NCBI RefSeq assembly: GCF_051549855.1
Contig: NZ_CP196080.1
Location: 1 to 64,000 of the forward strand
DNA from: Metamycoplasma sp051549855
Lineage (GTDB): Bacteria; Bacillota_I; Bacilli_A; Mycoplasmatales; Metamycoplasmataceae
Direction of reading: 5' to 3'
DNA length: 64,000 bases
Shown here: positions 12,251 to 22,768 of the stretch, piece after piece
Position numbering within the stretch: the stretch's first letter is position 1
Layout of the letters: each line of letters begins with the position of its first letter
Made by a program: the position numbers and the translations under genes
Notes under the pieces: generated by a model
Seen by the model: only the letters and a program-made list of their open reading frames with translations
What the model was told of the DNA's origin: nothing
Database searches by the model: none

Positions 12251-13309
12251 ATGGCAAAAGAAAAAGTTTTATTCGATAACAAAATCTACCAGCTCAATGA
12301 TAATAAAGTGCATTTTGGTAGTCAGAGAAACAGAAAAATGACATTTATGCAAAAAATGTCTGCTATCGATTCTCCTGTTCTTCGTGCACTTTGAAAAGTT
12401 CTAAAAATCGCTCTTGAATTTATCATTATTGCGTTTATTGTTATTACCATTACTTTCTTTTTAATTAACTTAGTCCCAGGTTCTAACTCATTAACAAGTG
12501 GTCTAGATGAAGCATCAAGACAAGCAATTGAGAAAAAATACGGTTTAGATCAACCACTAGGATTAAGATACTTAAGTTATCTAAAAAATCTATTCCACGG
12601 AGATTTCGGTATCTCATTATCTCTTTTCCCAGGTCAAAACATTAACTCATTTATTTGATCTCGTTTCTATAAATCATTCTTAGTTGGAATTTTCTCAGTC
12701 TTACTAACTGTTGGAATCGGAATTCCACTAGGAATCTGAGTAGGAAAAAACCCAGGAAAAATTGTTGATAACGTTTCAACCTTCTTTGTTTCAATCTTCA
12801 GTTCAGTGCCTTCGATTGTTTTTGCGCTAGTGTTACTATTCATTGGTCGTCTAGTTAATCTTCCTTACATTTTTGAAGAACAAAACTTCGCAACTTACAT
12901 TCTTCCTGGTTTAGCTTTATCGCTTGGAAGTATTATTGTTTACATTAAATATATAAGAACCGAATTAAACCGTGAGCTAAATTCAGTGCATGCTAAGTTT
13001 GCTTACTTAAAAGGTTTATCGAAAAACCGTTTTGTGTGAAAACATGCATTAAAACCTTCACTTTTCCCAATTGCCACTTTCTTCCCTGCTGTTATCTTTG
13101 GATCATTCATTGGAAGTATCTTCATTGAACAAATTTTCTTCATCGCTGGTTCAGGAGCAACTCTACTACAAGCAATTCAATCAAAAGACTATAACGTTAT
13201 TCTTTTCTTAATTGCTATGTTTGCCCTATTAACTATTCTTTCATATGCTTTCCGTGACATGCTTTACGAAGCAATTGACCCACGGGTAAGAAGAAGAAGA
13301 GGTAAATAA
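12251..13309 (+). CDS. oppB: Oligopeptide ABC transporter permease OppB
   Basis: Integral membrane subunit of the peptide importer. The 352-residue product has an N-terminal cytoplasmic segment of about 45 residues, one isolated helix, a conserved periplasmic-type loop (KKYGLDQPLGLRYL), then a bundle of hydrophobic helices. The family loop GLSKNRFVWKHALKPSL, the EAA-type contact site for the ATPases, is present with its Trp encoded by TGA. It ends with a very basic RRRRGK tail. The stop overlaps the oppC ATG (TAATG). Confidence 0.95.
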
Positions 13310-14325
13310 TGAGTTGACTGAAAAATAAATTTAGTAATATGAAGAAAAGACAAGAATTGGGAAAAACAAACCGCGAAAATATCATGGATGCACCAAATCA
13401 GTTTATTCAACCAATTAACTACCAAAAATGAAAACTAATTGGAGAAGCATTTGATTATCAAGCTGATACTCACATGGGTTCTCAACCAAAAATCTTCCGT
13501 GAATTCGTCTATCGTTTTTCTAAAAACTTTGGAGGAGTAGTAGGATTCTTAATTCTTGCAATCTTAATTATTTTTGCCTTAATTATTCCATTCTTTACTC
13601 TTAACCCAAATACCCAAGACGTTAATAATCGTTTCTTAACATTCAGTAGTTCTGACAGTAATGGTGTTTACCACTTCCTTGGAACTGATGATCTAGGACG
13701 TGATATTTGAGCAAGATTATGACATGGTCTTCGTTATTCATTAGGACTTGCATTTATGGTTACTTTGATTGAAGTTGTGATTGGAGTAACATTTGGTATT
13801 ATGATGGGACAATTCAACAAATTTGACGTTGTTTTAACCTTCATTATCAAAATTATTTCAGTTGTTCCAACCATCTTAATCTTGATTCTAATGACTGTTG
13901 TTGTTAGCCCAAGTTTCTGAGTAATTGTCTTCTCACTATCACTAACTGGATGAACCGGAATGGCAAACCAAATAAGAGCTCAAGTTAAAAGAGCAAAATA
14001 CTTTGAATGAGTATCTGCTTCAAAAGTTTTAGGTACTCCTACTTGAAAAATATTGAAAAATTATGTTCCAGTTATCTTGCCAATTTTAATTACTCAATTA
14101 GTATTTACCATTCCTGGAGTTATTCTTTCTGAAACATCACTAGCCTTCATAGGTTTATCAATTGATGATGTTTCAACTCTTGGAAACTTAATTAGTCAAG
14201 GTCAAAAAGTGTTCCCTCAATACTTAAGATATGTTTTTGTTCCTTCTTCAATCTTGATTTTAATCACAACTAGCGTGCAATTAATTGGTGCTAGTGTGCA
14301 AGATGCTTTAAGAAGACAAAGATAG
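13309..14325 (+). CDS. oppC: Oligopeptide ABC transporter permease OppC
   Basis: Second membrane permease of the Opp importer, 338 residues. It begins MSW with the Trp read from TGA, has about 65 cytoplasmic residues, then the first helix (GGVVGFLILAILIIFALI). The DDLGRDI loop typical of OppC/DppC follows, then five further hydrophobic stretches. The EAA-like loop (ASKVLGTPTWKILKNYVPVI) is present. The ATG overlaps the oppB stop by one base, so translation is probably coupled. It ends in a short basic tail, RRQR. Confidence 0.95.
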
Positions 14326-14332
14326 GATTGAT

Positions 14333-15541
14333 ATGAATGAAAAATATTGCCTAATCAAAAGAAGTCGTAAATTTATAAATAAGGTCAAAAACACTGACTG
14401 AAAATACTTTTTTACCCCGGGAAAACAAAAACACTTTGACTGAGACCATTTTTTCAAAGATGTTCAATTCGAAGAATTTAAAGACGGAACAAAATTAAAA
14501 ATTGCAGCAGAAATTAAAGATGTTAATTTATCATTCAAAAACCCTGCTGTACCAGGACAAAAAAACAAAGTTTTACGTGGCCCAAGTTTAAAAATTTATG
14601 AAGGTAAAGTTCACGCCATCATTGGTGAATCTGGTTCTGGAAAGAGTGTTATCACTTCTTTACTATATGGGCTAACCGGAGAAAATGCAATTATTGATAG
14701 TGGTGAAGTTAAACTTTACAATAACAATGTTGAAAAATTCAGTCTAAAAGATTGAGAACGTAGTCATTATCGTGGAAGAGTTGTGTCAGCAGTCTTTCAA
14801 AACCCAATGTCAACACTAAATCCGACAATGAAAGTTGGAGAACAAATTATGGAAGGAATGTTATTGAACGGAGTGGTAAAAACCCGTAAAGAAGCTCGTG
14901 TAAGAGCAATCGAATTCCTTCAATTGACAAAAATTAATGACCCAGAAGCTGTTATGAAATTGTACCCACACGAAATGAGTGGGGGAATGATTCAACGGGT
15001 AGTTATCGCAGCAATTGTTGCCCTAGAACCAAAAATTCTAGTTATGGACGAACCAACAACTGCTCTTGACCCAACTGTTCAAGCTTTAGTTTTAGATGTC
15101 ATTAAAGATTTACAACAAAAATTGAAATTATCAATCGTTTTCATTACTCACGACATCGGAGTAGTAGCGTCAATAGCCGATTACATTTCAATTATGTACG
15201 CGGGACAAATCATCGAAGAAGGTTTAACTAGAGAAATTCTAAAAAACCCGCAACATCCATACACATGAGGACTAATTATGAGTATGCCTGATGTTAATAA
15301 AGGTTCTAGATTAGCAACTATTCGTGGTTCAGTTCCTTCGAATCTAAATAACATTGTCGGTGATGCTTTTGCAGTTCGTAACGACTATGCTTTAGATATC
15401 GACTTTGTACAAGAACCAAATTTTTACTGAGTAAGTGAAACTCACAGAGTAAAATCAGCTCTACTTGATAAAAGGGCGCCAGAATATGTTCCACCACAAT
15501 TGATTCAAGACTTATGAAAGGAGTTTAAAAATTCTAAATAG
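14333..15541 (+). CDS. oppD: Oligopeptide ABC transporter ATP-binding protein OppD
   Basis: Cytoplasmic ATPase of the Opp importer, 402 residues. Walker A is GESGSGKS near residue 100, the Q-loop is FQNPMSTLNP, the ABC signature is MSGGMIQRV and Walker B is ILVMDEPTTALD, followed by an ITHD switch histidine. The C-terminal Opp/Dpp extension (NPQHPYTWGL) is present. An unusual N-terminal extension of about 60 residues, rich in Lys, Phe and TGA-coded Trp, precedes the nucleotide-binding domain. The start follows a weak TAGGATTG Shine-Dalgarno 7 bases after the oppC stop. Confidence 0.95.
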
Positions 15542-15543
15542 TT

Positions 15544-16899
15544 ATGGATACAACAAATAACAATACAGAAAACAAACTTCTTACTGAAAATGATGTTTAC
15601 ATTGAAACAACCAAAAAATGAGGTTTTGTAAAAAAACAACAAATTAGAATCAAAACTCCCGGAACTAACGAAATGTTGGCTAACAAAGATAATCAAGAAG
15701 TGTTAGCAACTATCAGAAACGTAGATATTACCTATGGTTCTGGTTCAAAAGCTTTCAAAGCAGTAAAAGACTTGAATTTAAATATTTATAAGGGCGAAGT
15801 TCTAGGACTTGTAGGGGAGTCAGGTTCTGGAAAAAGTACCATTGGTAAAGCACTAGTGGGACTAATTCCTTATAGTTTTGGCCAGATTAAGATGTTAGGT
15901 AGAGAATTACCTAAAAAATTACAAAGAGGTTGAAAAGTAGGTAAAGCACTGAAAGAATATAAAGAAATTGAAAACTTCATGGTTAATAAAGTGCAAATGA
16001 TTTTCCAAGACCCTGCTAACTCACTTAACCCACACATTAATGTTGAATCAGTTGTTTCAGAAGGGTTAAATAACACTAAGAATGCTCGTTTAATTTACTT
16101 AAATTCTTTAGATCAAGCAGCGATAATTGCAACATATGAAAAAATTAAAGATTTAGCTAAATTTGAAACAAGAAAACCAATTTTATATAAAGAAATTAAG
16201 CAAGATCCAAAAGATGCTTTTGAATGTCTTTATGTAAACTTTGCTTCAGAACTTCTAGAAAATAGAGAACAAGAAGCACATGATGTTCTAATGGAACACA
16301 AAAAAATTCGTGAAGAAAAAGAAAACATAACAGAACGTGAAGCAAAAAAAATCTTAGTTGTGGAGATTTTAAAAAGTGTCGGACTTGATGATTCGGTTTT
16401 ACGTCGTTATCCACTAGAATTTTCAGGAGGGCAACAACAACGTATTGGTATCAGTCGTTCAGTAGTATTAAGACCTACTCTTCTTGTTGCTGACGAACCG
16501 ATTTCAGCGCTTGACGTTTCTATTCAGGCTCAAGTTGTTAATATCTTCAACGATTTAAAAGAAAAATATGACTTAACTATTGTATTTATTGCCCACGACT
16601 TGCGGATGGTTGAATACATTAGTGACAGAATAGTTGTTATGAACAAAGGAGTGGTTCTAGAAGTTGGAACTACTGAACAAATAATGCACAATTCATTACA
16701 CCCTTACACAAAATCACTTTTAGATGCAGTTCCTTCAATTGACTCAAAACAAGGAAGCTTAATTGGGTATGTATATGATTCAAAAATTCATGAATATTCA
16801 GAATCAAACCAACCAAAATGATTGAAAGTAAATGATGATCACTTTGTTCTAGCAACCGAACAAGAATTAGAAGAATGAAAGAAAGGAATATACAAATAG
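15544..16899 (+). CDS. oppF: Oligopeptide ABC transporter ATP-binding protein OppF
   Basis: Second ATPase of the importer, 451 residues. Walker A is GESGSGKST (about 93-101), the Q-loop MIFQDPANSLNPH (about 151-163), the signature FSGGQQQRIG (about 292) and Walker B LLVADEPISALD, then an IAHDLRMVEY switch. The gap between Q-loop and signature is about 130 residues, far longer than in a normal OppF. It is filled by a charged, probably helical insert with many Lys and Glu. The ATG follows the oppD stop by 2 bases; AAAGGAG lies about 22 bases upstream, rather far, so initiation may rely on coupling. Confidence 0.94.
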
Positions 16900-17888
16900 T
16901 GAGAAAAAACAAAAAAATATTTAATATATTCGCTGTTTCTACACTTTCTCTTACTGCTTTTATGCCTTTAGCAGCTATCTCTTGTGTAGAAACAAATAAC
17001 AAAGACACTAAAAATCCAGTGCAACAAAAATCTTTATCAGAAAGAATTGCTGAAAACTTATCTCTAGTCACTTCTGATACTCAATCAGAACAAAAAACTA
17101 AAGACTGATTGCAAAATGGTGCTGCTCGTAACTTATTAGAACTTAAATACGATCAAGAGAAAAAACTATTCTACTATACAACTGAAATAACAGAGAACAA
17201 TGTTAAGAAACTAATTAATCGAGAATTGGTTAAACTAGCAAGTGATTTTGAAGTTCCAGCAAACACCACACTAAAGGCAGCAGTTGCTATAGACCTTGCA
17301 AAAAATAAATTATTGTTTGAAGTTTCTGCTGAAGAAGGACAAAAAGGTACTTTTGAAATTAATGATGTTAAACCATCAGCAAGCACTGCATCAATACCAA
17401 ATGCTGATTTAAGAGCTAAAGATGATACTTTAGAATACTTGACACTTGACAGTAGATCAAAAACAAACCCTACTTATTTTGTTCCGCTACAAGCACCAAC
17501 AATCAAAGAGGGAATTAATTTAGTTCCAAGTAATGAAAATCTAGAATTATTGAATAAATTTAAAGACCTAAGACAGCTTGTAATTGATACTTTCTTTGAA
17601 CCACTTACAAATGTTATCGGTACAAACAAGAAGACTAGACAAAATACGTTCACTTCAAAATGAGGACTATTAGGAAAAACACAATCAGTAATTACCACAG
17701 CAGTAATTTCAAGAATAGATTACGCTATATATACTGCGAGAATGTCAGAAGATATATATAATAATCTTTTTGGTGATCCAAGCAAGGATTATAATGATTT
17801 TAGAAATACAATGGATCCAGAACAACAAATAAACTACACTTATTTAAAGCAAAAACTAGAGCAAATGAATAATTCTGGAAATCTATAA
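16899..17888 (+). CDS. Lipoprotein of unknown function at the end of the opp operon
   Basis: A 329-residue predicted lipoprotein: a basic start (RKNKK), a hydrophobic segment and the lipobox AAISC. The mature part begins with a Thr/Asn/Lys-rich linker. I do not recognise the family. The GTG start at 16899 overlaps the oppF stop and has AAAGG about 12 bases upstream; an in-frame ATG at 16875 inside oppF is the alternative and would add 8 residues. As the last gene before a strong terminator it is likely cotranscribed with the peptide importer and may be an accessory surface component (inference). The central region contains KDWLQNGAARNLLELKYD. Confidence 0.75.
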
Positions 17889-17895
17889 TAAAAGT

Positions 17896-17926
17896 AAAAG
17901 ACTCCGGCTTTCGGAGTCTTTTTTGC
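17896..17926. terminator. Bidirectional terminator between the opp operon and eno
   Basis: An 11-bp perfect stem, AAAAGACTCCG / CGGAGTCTTTT (17896-17906 with 17912-17922), with a 5-base loop. It is flanked by T runs on both strands, so it can end both convergent transcripts. Confidence 0.9.
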
Positions 17927-17929
17927 TAC

Positions 17930-19297
17930 TTATTTATAAAGATTGAAAAATGATGCTAAACCTTTAAATTCACTATCTTTTGCTAATTCTTCTTCAATTG
18001 CTAGCAAACGATTGTATTTGGCAATTCTGTCAGTTCTAGATAGAGAACCAGTTTTAATTTGTCCTGTGTTGAAAGCAACTGCTAAGTCAGCTAATGTTGT
18101 GTCTTCTGTTTCTCCTGAACGGTGACTGACAACAGCAGTCATTGAAGCTTTGTTTGTCATTTGGATAGCTTCAATTGTTTCAGTCAATGTACCAATTTGA
18201 TTCATTTTAATTAACACTGAGTTGATTGATTTGTTTTCAATTGCTTTTTTGATGAAACGTGGGTTAGTTACAACTAAGTCATCACCAACTATTTGCACTC
18301 TGTTTCCGTACAATTTAGTCATTTTTTCAAATCCCGCTCAGTCTTTTTCTGAGTGCGAATCTTCGATTGAAATAATCGGATATTTATCAATTAATTTCCC
18401 ATAGTATTTAACTAATTCATCACTAGTAAATTCGTATTTTGTTTTGTTGTATTTTCTAAAACCGGGCATCTTGTTTATAACTGCATTATGGAATTTTTTA
18501 AACACGTATTTTTGAGTTTCTTCGTTGTAAAGTTCGCTTGCAGCTGCATCCATTGCTATCGCAACAGCATTATCACCTTCACGTCCGGGCTCAAATCCTG
18601 CTTCCTTAATAGCTTCAACTAAGAAATCTAAAACTTCTTCGTGAGTGTGTAAGTTAGGTGCGAATCCACCTTCATCTCCTACTTGTACTCCGTGTCCTGC
18701 TTTTTTCAGTAGTTTAGCTAGAGTATGAAATACAAAGTTAGCCATTTGTAATGCTTGACGGAATGATTTTGCCCCTACTGGCATAATCATAAATTCTTGA
18801 AAGTCAATAGTGTTTGAAGCATGCTCTCCGCCATTAATTACGTTTAACATTGGCAGTGGCAATAAATGAGCATTTACTCCTCCTAAGTAGCGATATAAAG
18901 GAATGTTTAGTTCTTGACTAGCGGCACGAGCTGCGGCAATTGAAACTGCCAATGTTGCATTTGCACCAAGCACTGACTTGTATTCAGTACCATCTAGTTC
19001 ATTAAGCACACGGTCAATTTCTCTTTGGTTTAAAACTTCAAAACCAACAAGTTTAGGAGCGATTTTTTGATTAACATTATCAACTGCTAGCATTACTCCT
19101 TTTGCTCCGAATCAGTTTGAAGCATACTGTGAATTTTTATCACGAAGCTCTAAAGCTTCTCTTGAACCTGTTGAAGCACCTGAAGGAACTTTAGCACTTG
19201 CTGTAACTCCTTTTTCAGTTGTTAGAACAACTTCAACAGTTGGATTTCCTCGACTATCAAGGATTTCACGAGCGTGTATTTTTGTAATTTTCGACAT
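17930..19297 (-). CDS. eno: Enolase (phosphopyruvate hydratase)
   Basis: Enolase converts 2-phosphoglycerate to phosphoenolpyruvate in glycolysis. The 455-residue product starts MSKITKIHAREILDSRGNPT, the classic enolase N-terminus. It contains HASNTIDFQEFMI, a VGDEGGFAP loop, the metal-site SIEDSHSEKDW segment (Trp from TGA), the catalytic-Lys segment LIKMNQIGT and VVSHRSGETEDT. A GAGAGGT ribosome site precedes the ATG. It is monocistronic; a -10 like TATAAA on the minus strand lies at about 19320-19325. The stop codon sits directly beside the bidirectional terminator. Confidence 0.98.
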
Positions 19298-19432
19298 ATT
19301 ACCTCTCTTTATTCTTAATTTTATACAAATTAGAATAAGAAAGCAAGGGATTTTTTTCCCAACTTTGTGTCAAAATAGTCAATCTGAGTGTATGTTGTAA
19401 TAAAATTTATATAAATTATAGAAAGGACAAAA

Positions 19433-19891
19433 ATGGTATTTAAACCCGAAGAAATTCAAGAAGTGATTGATCAAAATTCAACCAAAAAATCAACCATTTT
19501 ATTGAGTCTATTAATTTTTAAAGGATTTGGCATCCCGAGTCTATATTTAGGAAAAAAAATTAATGCCCTTGTTTGATTTTTATTAGGGCTTCTAGCAACT
19601 GCTTTAATTATTACTGGAGCTGTAATTATAAACACTACTGATATTGCTAAGGATAGTAAAGGTAATATAACAAATTCAAAAGTATTTATTGGATGAATCT
19701 TGGCAATCGGATTCTCAATTTTATATTTTGCTATTAGTATCATTTCAGCTGGATGAGATTTAGTGTTAATTTTATTAGGTAGACTAAAAGATGTAAACGA
19801 TAAGAAAATAGTTTTGGAAAAAGAGAAAAAAGAACTTGCTAATTTCTTGGAAATGGCTAAAAAAGCCCAAGAGGAAAATAATGAACAATAA
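19433..19891 (+). CDS. Small membrane protein, TM2-domain-like
   Basis: A 152-residue protein with two or three hydrophobic helices: an N-terminal LLSLLIFKGFGIPSLYLG stretch, a second ALVWFLLGLLATALIITG and a third WILAIGFSILYFAIS. A charged Lys/Glu coiled-coil tail follows. The GFG-PSLYLGK-N turn between hydrophobic segments resembles TM2-domain proteins, but this is only a weak motif match. The start has a good GAAAGGA site. It overlaps the next gene by 11 bases, suggesting joint expression. Function unknown. Confidence 0.7.
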
Positions 19892-20591
19892 AGAATTGGA
19901 ACTTCAAAAAGTCAAAGCACGAGTACTTGCTAACTGAGAAAATGATCCAATTGCAAGTCTTTATGAATTAAGATTAACAGCCAAAGATGTTGATTTGTTT
20001 CAGTATCGCCCAGAATTAAGAGAGCTGGAACAAGCAATCTTACACAGACTTTTAGAGAAAAAAAGAGAACACATTGAAACTCAAATCACCACAGAACAAT
20101 TGATTGATTTGTTGGCAGAAAACCCAATGGGATATGACTGAATGCTTTTTTACAATGCTCTAAAAATGAAGGATGACTTAAAACAAAAAGCTACTCATTT
20201 TAATAAATTGTTTAATAAGAAAGAAGACATTGACATTTTGATTTTTACTTTATTAAGCGAAAAGAAAATTGACTATGACTACAAAATAGGCGAAACAGTC
20301 ATAAATCCTGCAAAATGCGTGAGTTTGAAAGATAATGATGAAATTACAAACACACAAAAAATGATTGTTGACACGATGAATAATGATGTTGTAAGAGCTA
20401 AAACAGCAATATCAGTTTTCTATGTGTTCATAACTAGCAATTGAAAAGATTATGCGCTAGGCAAAGAAATTAATTGTTTAGACACTATTGTCAATGTAAC
20501 TGACACATTGCTAGGAATTAAAGATGAAAAAAGTTTGAATGCTGAAGAAACTAAATTGTTCGAAGTGTTGAAGAAAACAAGCAATGTCTAG
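19881..20591 (+). CDS. Hypothetical cytoplasmic protein
   Basis: A 236-residue soluble, charged, mostly helical protein with no signal or membrane segment and no motif I recognise. Three TGA codons are read as Trp (LANWEN, YDWMLF, SNWKDY). The ATG at 19881 is preceded by GAGGAAAATA and lies inside the end of the preceding membrane-protein gene in another frame, so the two are probably translationally coupled. The tig gene follows after a 58-base gap with its own ribosome site. Confidence 0.7.
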
Positions 20592-20649
20592 GACACTAAC
20601 AAAGTGTTTTTAGTTTATAATTTTATAGAATATAACAAAGGAGTTTTTT

Positions 20650-22047
20650 ATGTTAAAAAGAAAAATCGATAAGAAAAAATCTGAATTATCAGTATCAGTA
20701 GAAATCGAAGCTAAAGTTTGACAAGAAGCACAAGAAAAAGCCCGTAAAGAACTAAGAAAAAAAGTTGAAATTAAAGGTTTTAGAAAAGGTAAAGTTCCAG
20801 CCGCTGAGGCAGATAAATACATTACTGAAGGTCAAGTACAAGCTCAAGCAGTTCAAGAATTATTACCAAAAGCTGCTGAACAAGCTGCAACTAAAGTTAA
20901 AGAAGAAGATTTTATTTTAGATGCTCCAGAATGAAACATCTTAGAAGCAGACAAAGACAAACTAGTTTTAGAATTTGTTTATCCTTTACTACCTGAAGTT
21001 AAACTAGGAGAATACAAAGATCTAGGAATTAAATTACCTTCAATCAAAGTAAGCGAAAAAGATGTTGAAGAACAAATTCAAAAAATGCTAAAACGTCATG
21101 CAATGTTAGAAGTTGCTGAAGACTTAATCCAAGAAGATGACAGGGTAAACTTTAACTTTAAAGGATTTGTAGACGGTGAAGCATTTGATGGCGGAGAAGC
21201 TGAAAACTTTGATATTATCATTGGTTCAAAACAATTTATCCCAGGATTTGAAGATAACCTAAAGAAATTCAAAAAAGGTGATGAAGGAGAATTTGACATT
21301 GTTTTCCCTAAAGATTACCACATGGAATACTTGAGAGATAAAAAAGCTACTTTCAAAATTAAAGTTAACGAAGTTAAAAGACCACAGCTTTCAGAATTAA
21401 ACGATGAATTTGTAAAAACATTGGCAATTAAAGATGTTAACACTGTTGAAGAGTTGAAATCTTACCTAAAAGACCTAACTAAACGTGAAAAAATCGAACA
21501 ATCAAAAGAAAAATTTGCTTCAGAAATTATGAAGAAATTACTTGAAACTTCAGAATACCCACTTCCAGATCAAATTGTTCGTAAAGAAATGTCAGAATAC
21601 TACAAACGTTTTGAACAATCTTTAAAACAACAAGGCGCATCAGTTGAACAATACTTAGAAGTTGTTAAAAGTACTAAAGAGAAACTAGCAGAAGAAATCA
21701 GAACTGAAGTTGTTCGTAATTTAAAAATTTCATTCACATACACTGCTATTGCTAAAGCTGAAGACATCAAAGTTGAAGATGCTGATTACGAAAATGAATA
21801 CTCATTGTTAGCAAAACTATACAATATGGATGTAGAAGAAATTAAAAAATACATTACAAAAGAACAAATTCAACTACCTCTAATTAACAAAAAAATTATT
21901 GCTACTTTAGCTAAATACAACGACCCTAAAAATTACAAATCAGTTTTTGGTGACATTCTTTTACCAGAACCAAAAGAAGAAGTAAAAACTGGCGAAGACA
22001 AAAAAGCTCCTGCCAAAAAAGCAAGTGCTAAAAAATCAGAAAAATAA
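20650..22047 (+). CDS. tig: Trigger factor (ribosome-associated chaperone)
   Basis: Trigger factor binds near the ribosomal exit tunnel and folds nascent chains. The 465-residue product has the N-terminal ribosome-docking signature GFRKGKVP (about residues 44-51), a central FKBP-type PPIase domain (about 155-240, with GFVDGEAFDGG and IPGFEDNL) and a long helical C-terminal domain. It ends in a Lys/Ala-rich tail (KKAPAKKASAKK). An AAAGGAG site lies 7 bases upstream of the ATG. TGA is used for Trp in AKVWQEA and PEWNIL. A terminator follows directly. Confidence 0.96.
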
Positions 22048-22061
22048 TAAGTAAAACAGTT

Positions 22062-22092
22062 AAGCAAGATTGATTACAGTCTTGCTTTTTGT
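22062..22092 (+). terminator. Terminator of tig
   Basis: An 8-bp stem AAGCAAGA / TCTTGCTT (22062-22069 with 22080-22087) with a 10-base loop, followed by a run of T. Confidence 0.8.
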
Positions 22093-22729
22093 TTAAAATC
22101 AATAGGTATTTTAGTATTGAAGGATAAGAATTAAATATCCAAAATAATTAAAAAAGATTGAAAAAATATCATTTGATTCGCTAACTCAGTAAACAATCTT
22201 CGCTGATCAATAATAATTAACTTTATTTAAAAAGAAAGACCAAATAGTTTTAGACGAAAACTCAGTAAAAAAAACAAGTAAAACTTAGTGTTTTGTCGAA
22301 AACTTAATTAAAGTTAGCAATAAAATCAACAAAAATCTCAGTTCTTTTAACAAAGAAATTGGCATCCCAGCATCCTCTGGGATTTTTTTATTTAAGTGAA
22401 TATTTAGATATTTAAACGGATGAGTCAAAACTCACTAGCAGTTATTTTTTAAAAACCATTAATCTCTCAGGACGTTGTGATTTTATAGCGCATCAACTAA
22501 AAGACGCTGCCTTTAATAAGTTATGTCACAGTTAGTTTTCTATAAAAAGGTGTGTTGGCTATTTTTTATTTGTTTAAATATAGCTATTTTCCAAGATTTT
22601 ATATACTCATCTTATAAAAAAACGTTTCACAAAAGAAAATAAAAAATTTTGAGATTTAAATAAATTAAAGCTATAAATTCAATTTGTTGTTCTATTTCGT
22701 TGCTGATGAGCACTTTAGGTTCAAAACTT
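22093..22729. other. Long region without an intact gene, possibly decayed coding sequence
   Basis: No open frame of normal gene size exists on either strand. Short coding-like stretches occur in several frames and use TGA as Trp: on the plus strand around 22139-22230 (KKDWKNIIWFANSV, then NNLRW), and on the minus strand about 22574-22727 (read as FISFEPKVLISNEIEQQ and onward). They are broken by stops and frame changes. A terminator-like hairpin lies inside at 22364-22390. It could be a decayed gene or mobile-element remnant, or carry a small RNA ending at that hairpin. I cannot assign a family. Confidence 0.4.
22364..22390 (+). terminator. Orphan terminator-like hairpin
   Basis: A 7-bp perfect stem ATCCCAG / CTGGGAT (22364-22370 with 22377-22383), loop CATCCT, followed by seven T. 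It looks like a real plus-strand terminator, yet no intact gene lies between it and the tig terminator 270 bases upstream. Confidence 0.7.
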
Positions 22730-22759
22730 ATAAAAAAACAAAGCCAATAAAGGCTTTGT
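22728..22759 (-). terminator. Terminator of pta-ackA
   Basis: An 8-bp stem ACAAAGCC / GGCTTTGT (22738-22745 with 22752-22759). On the minus strand it is followed by a long T run and lies 10 bases after the ackA stop. Confidence 0.85.
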
Positions 22760-22768
22760 ATGCATTAA

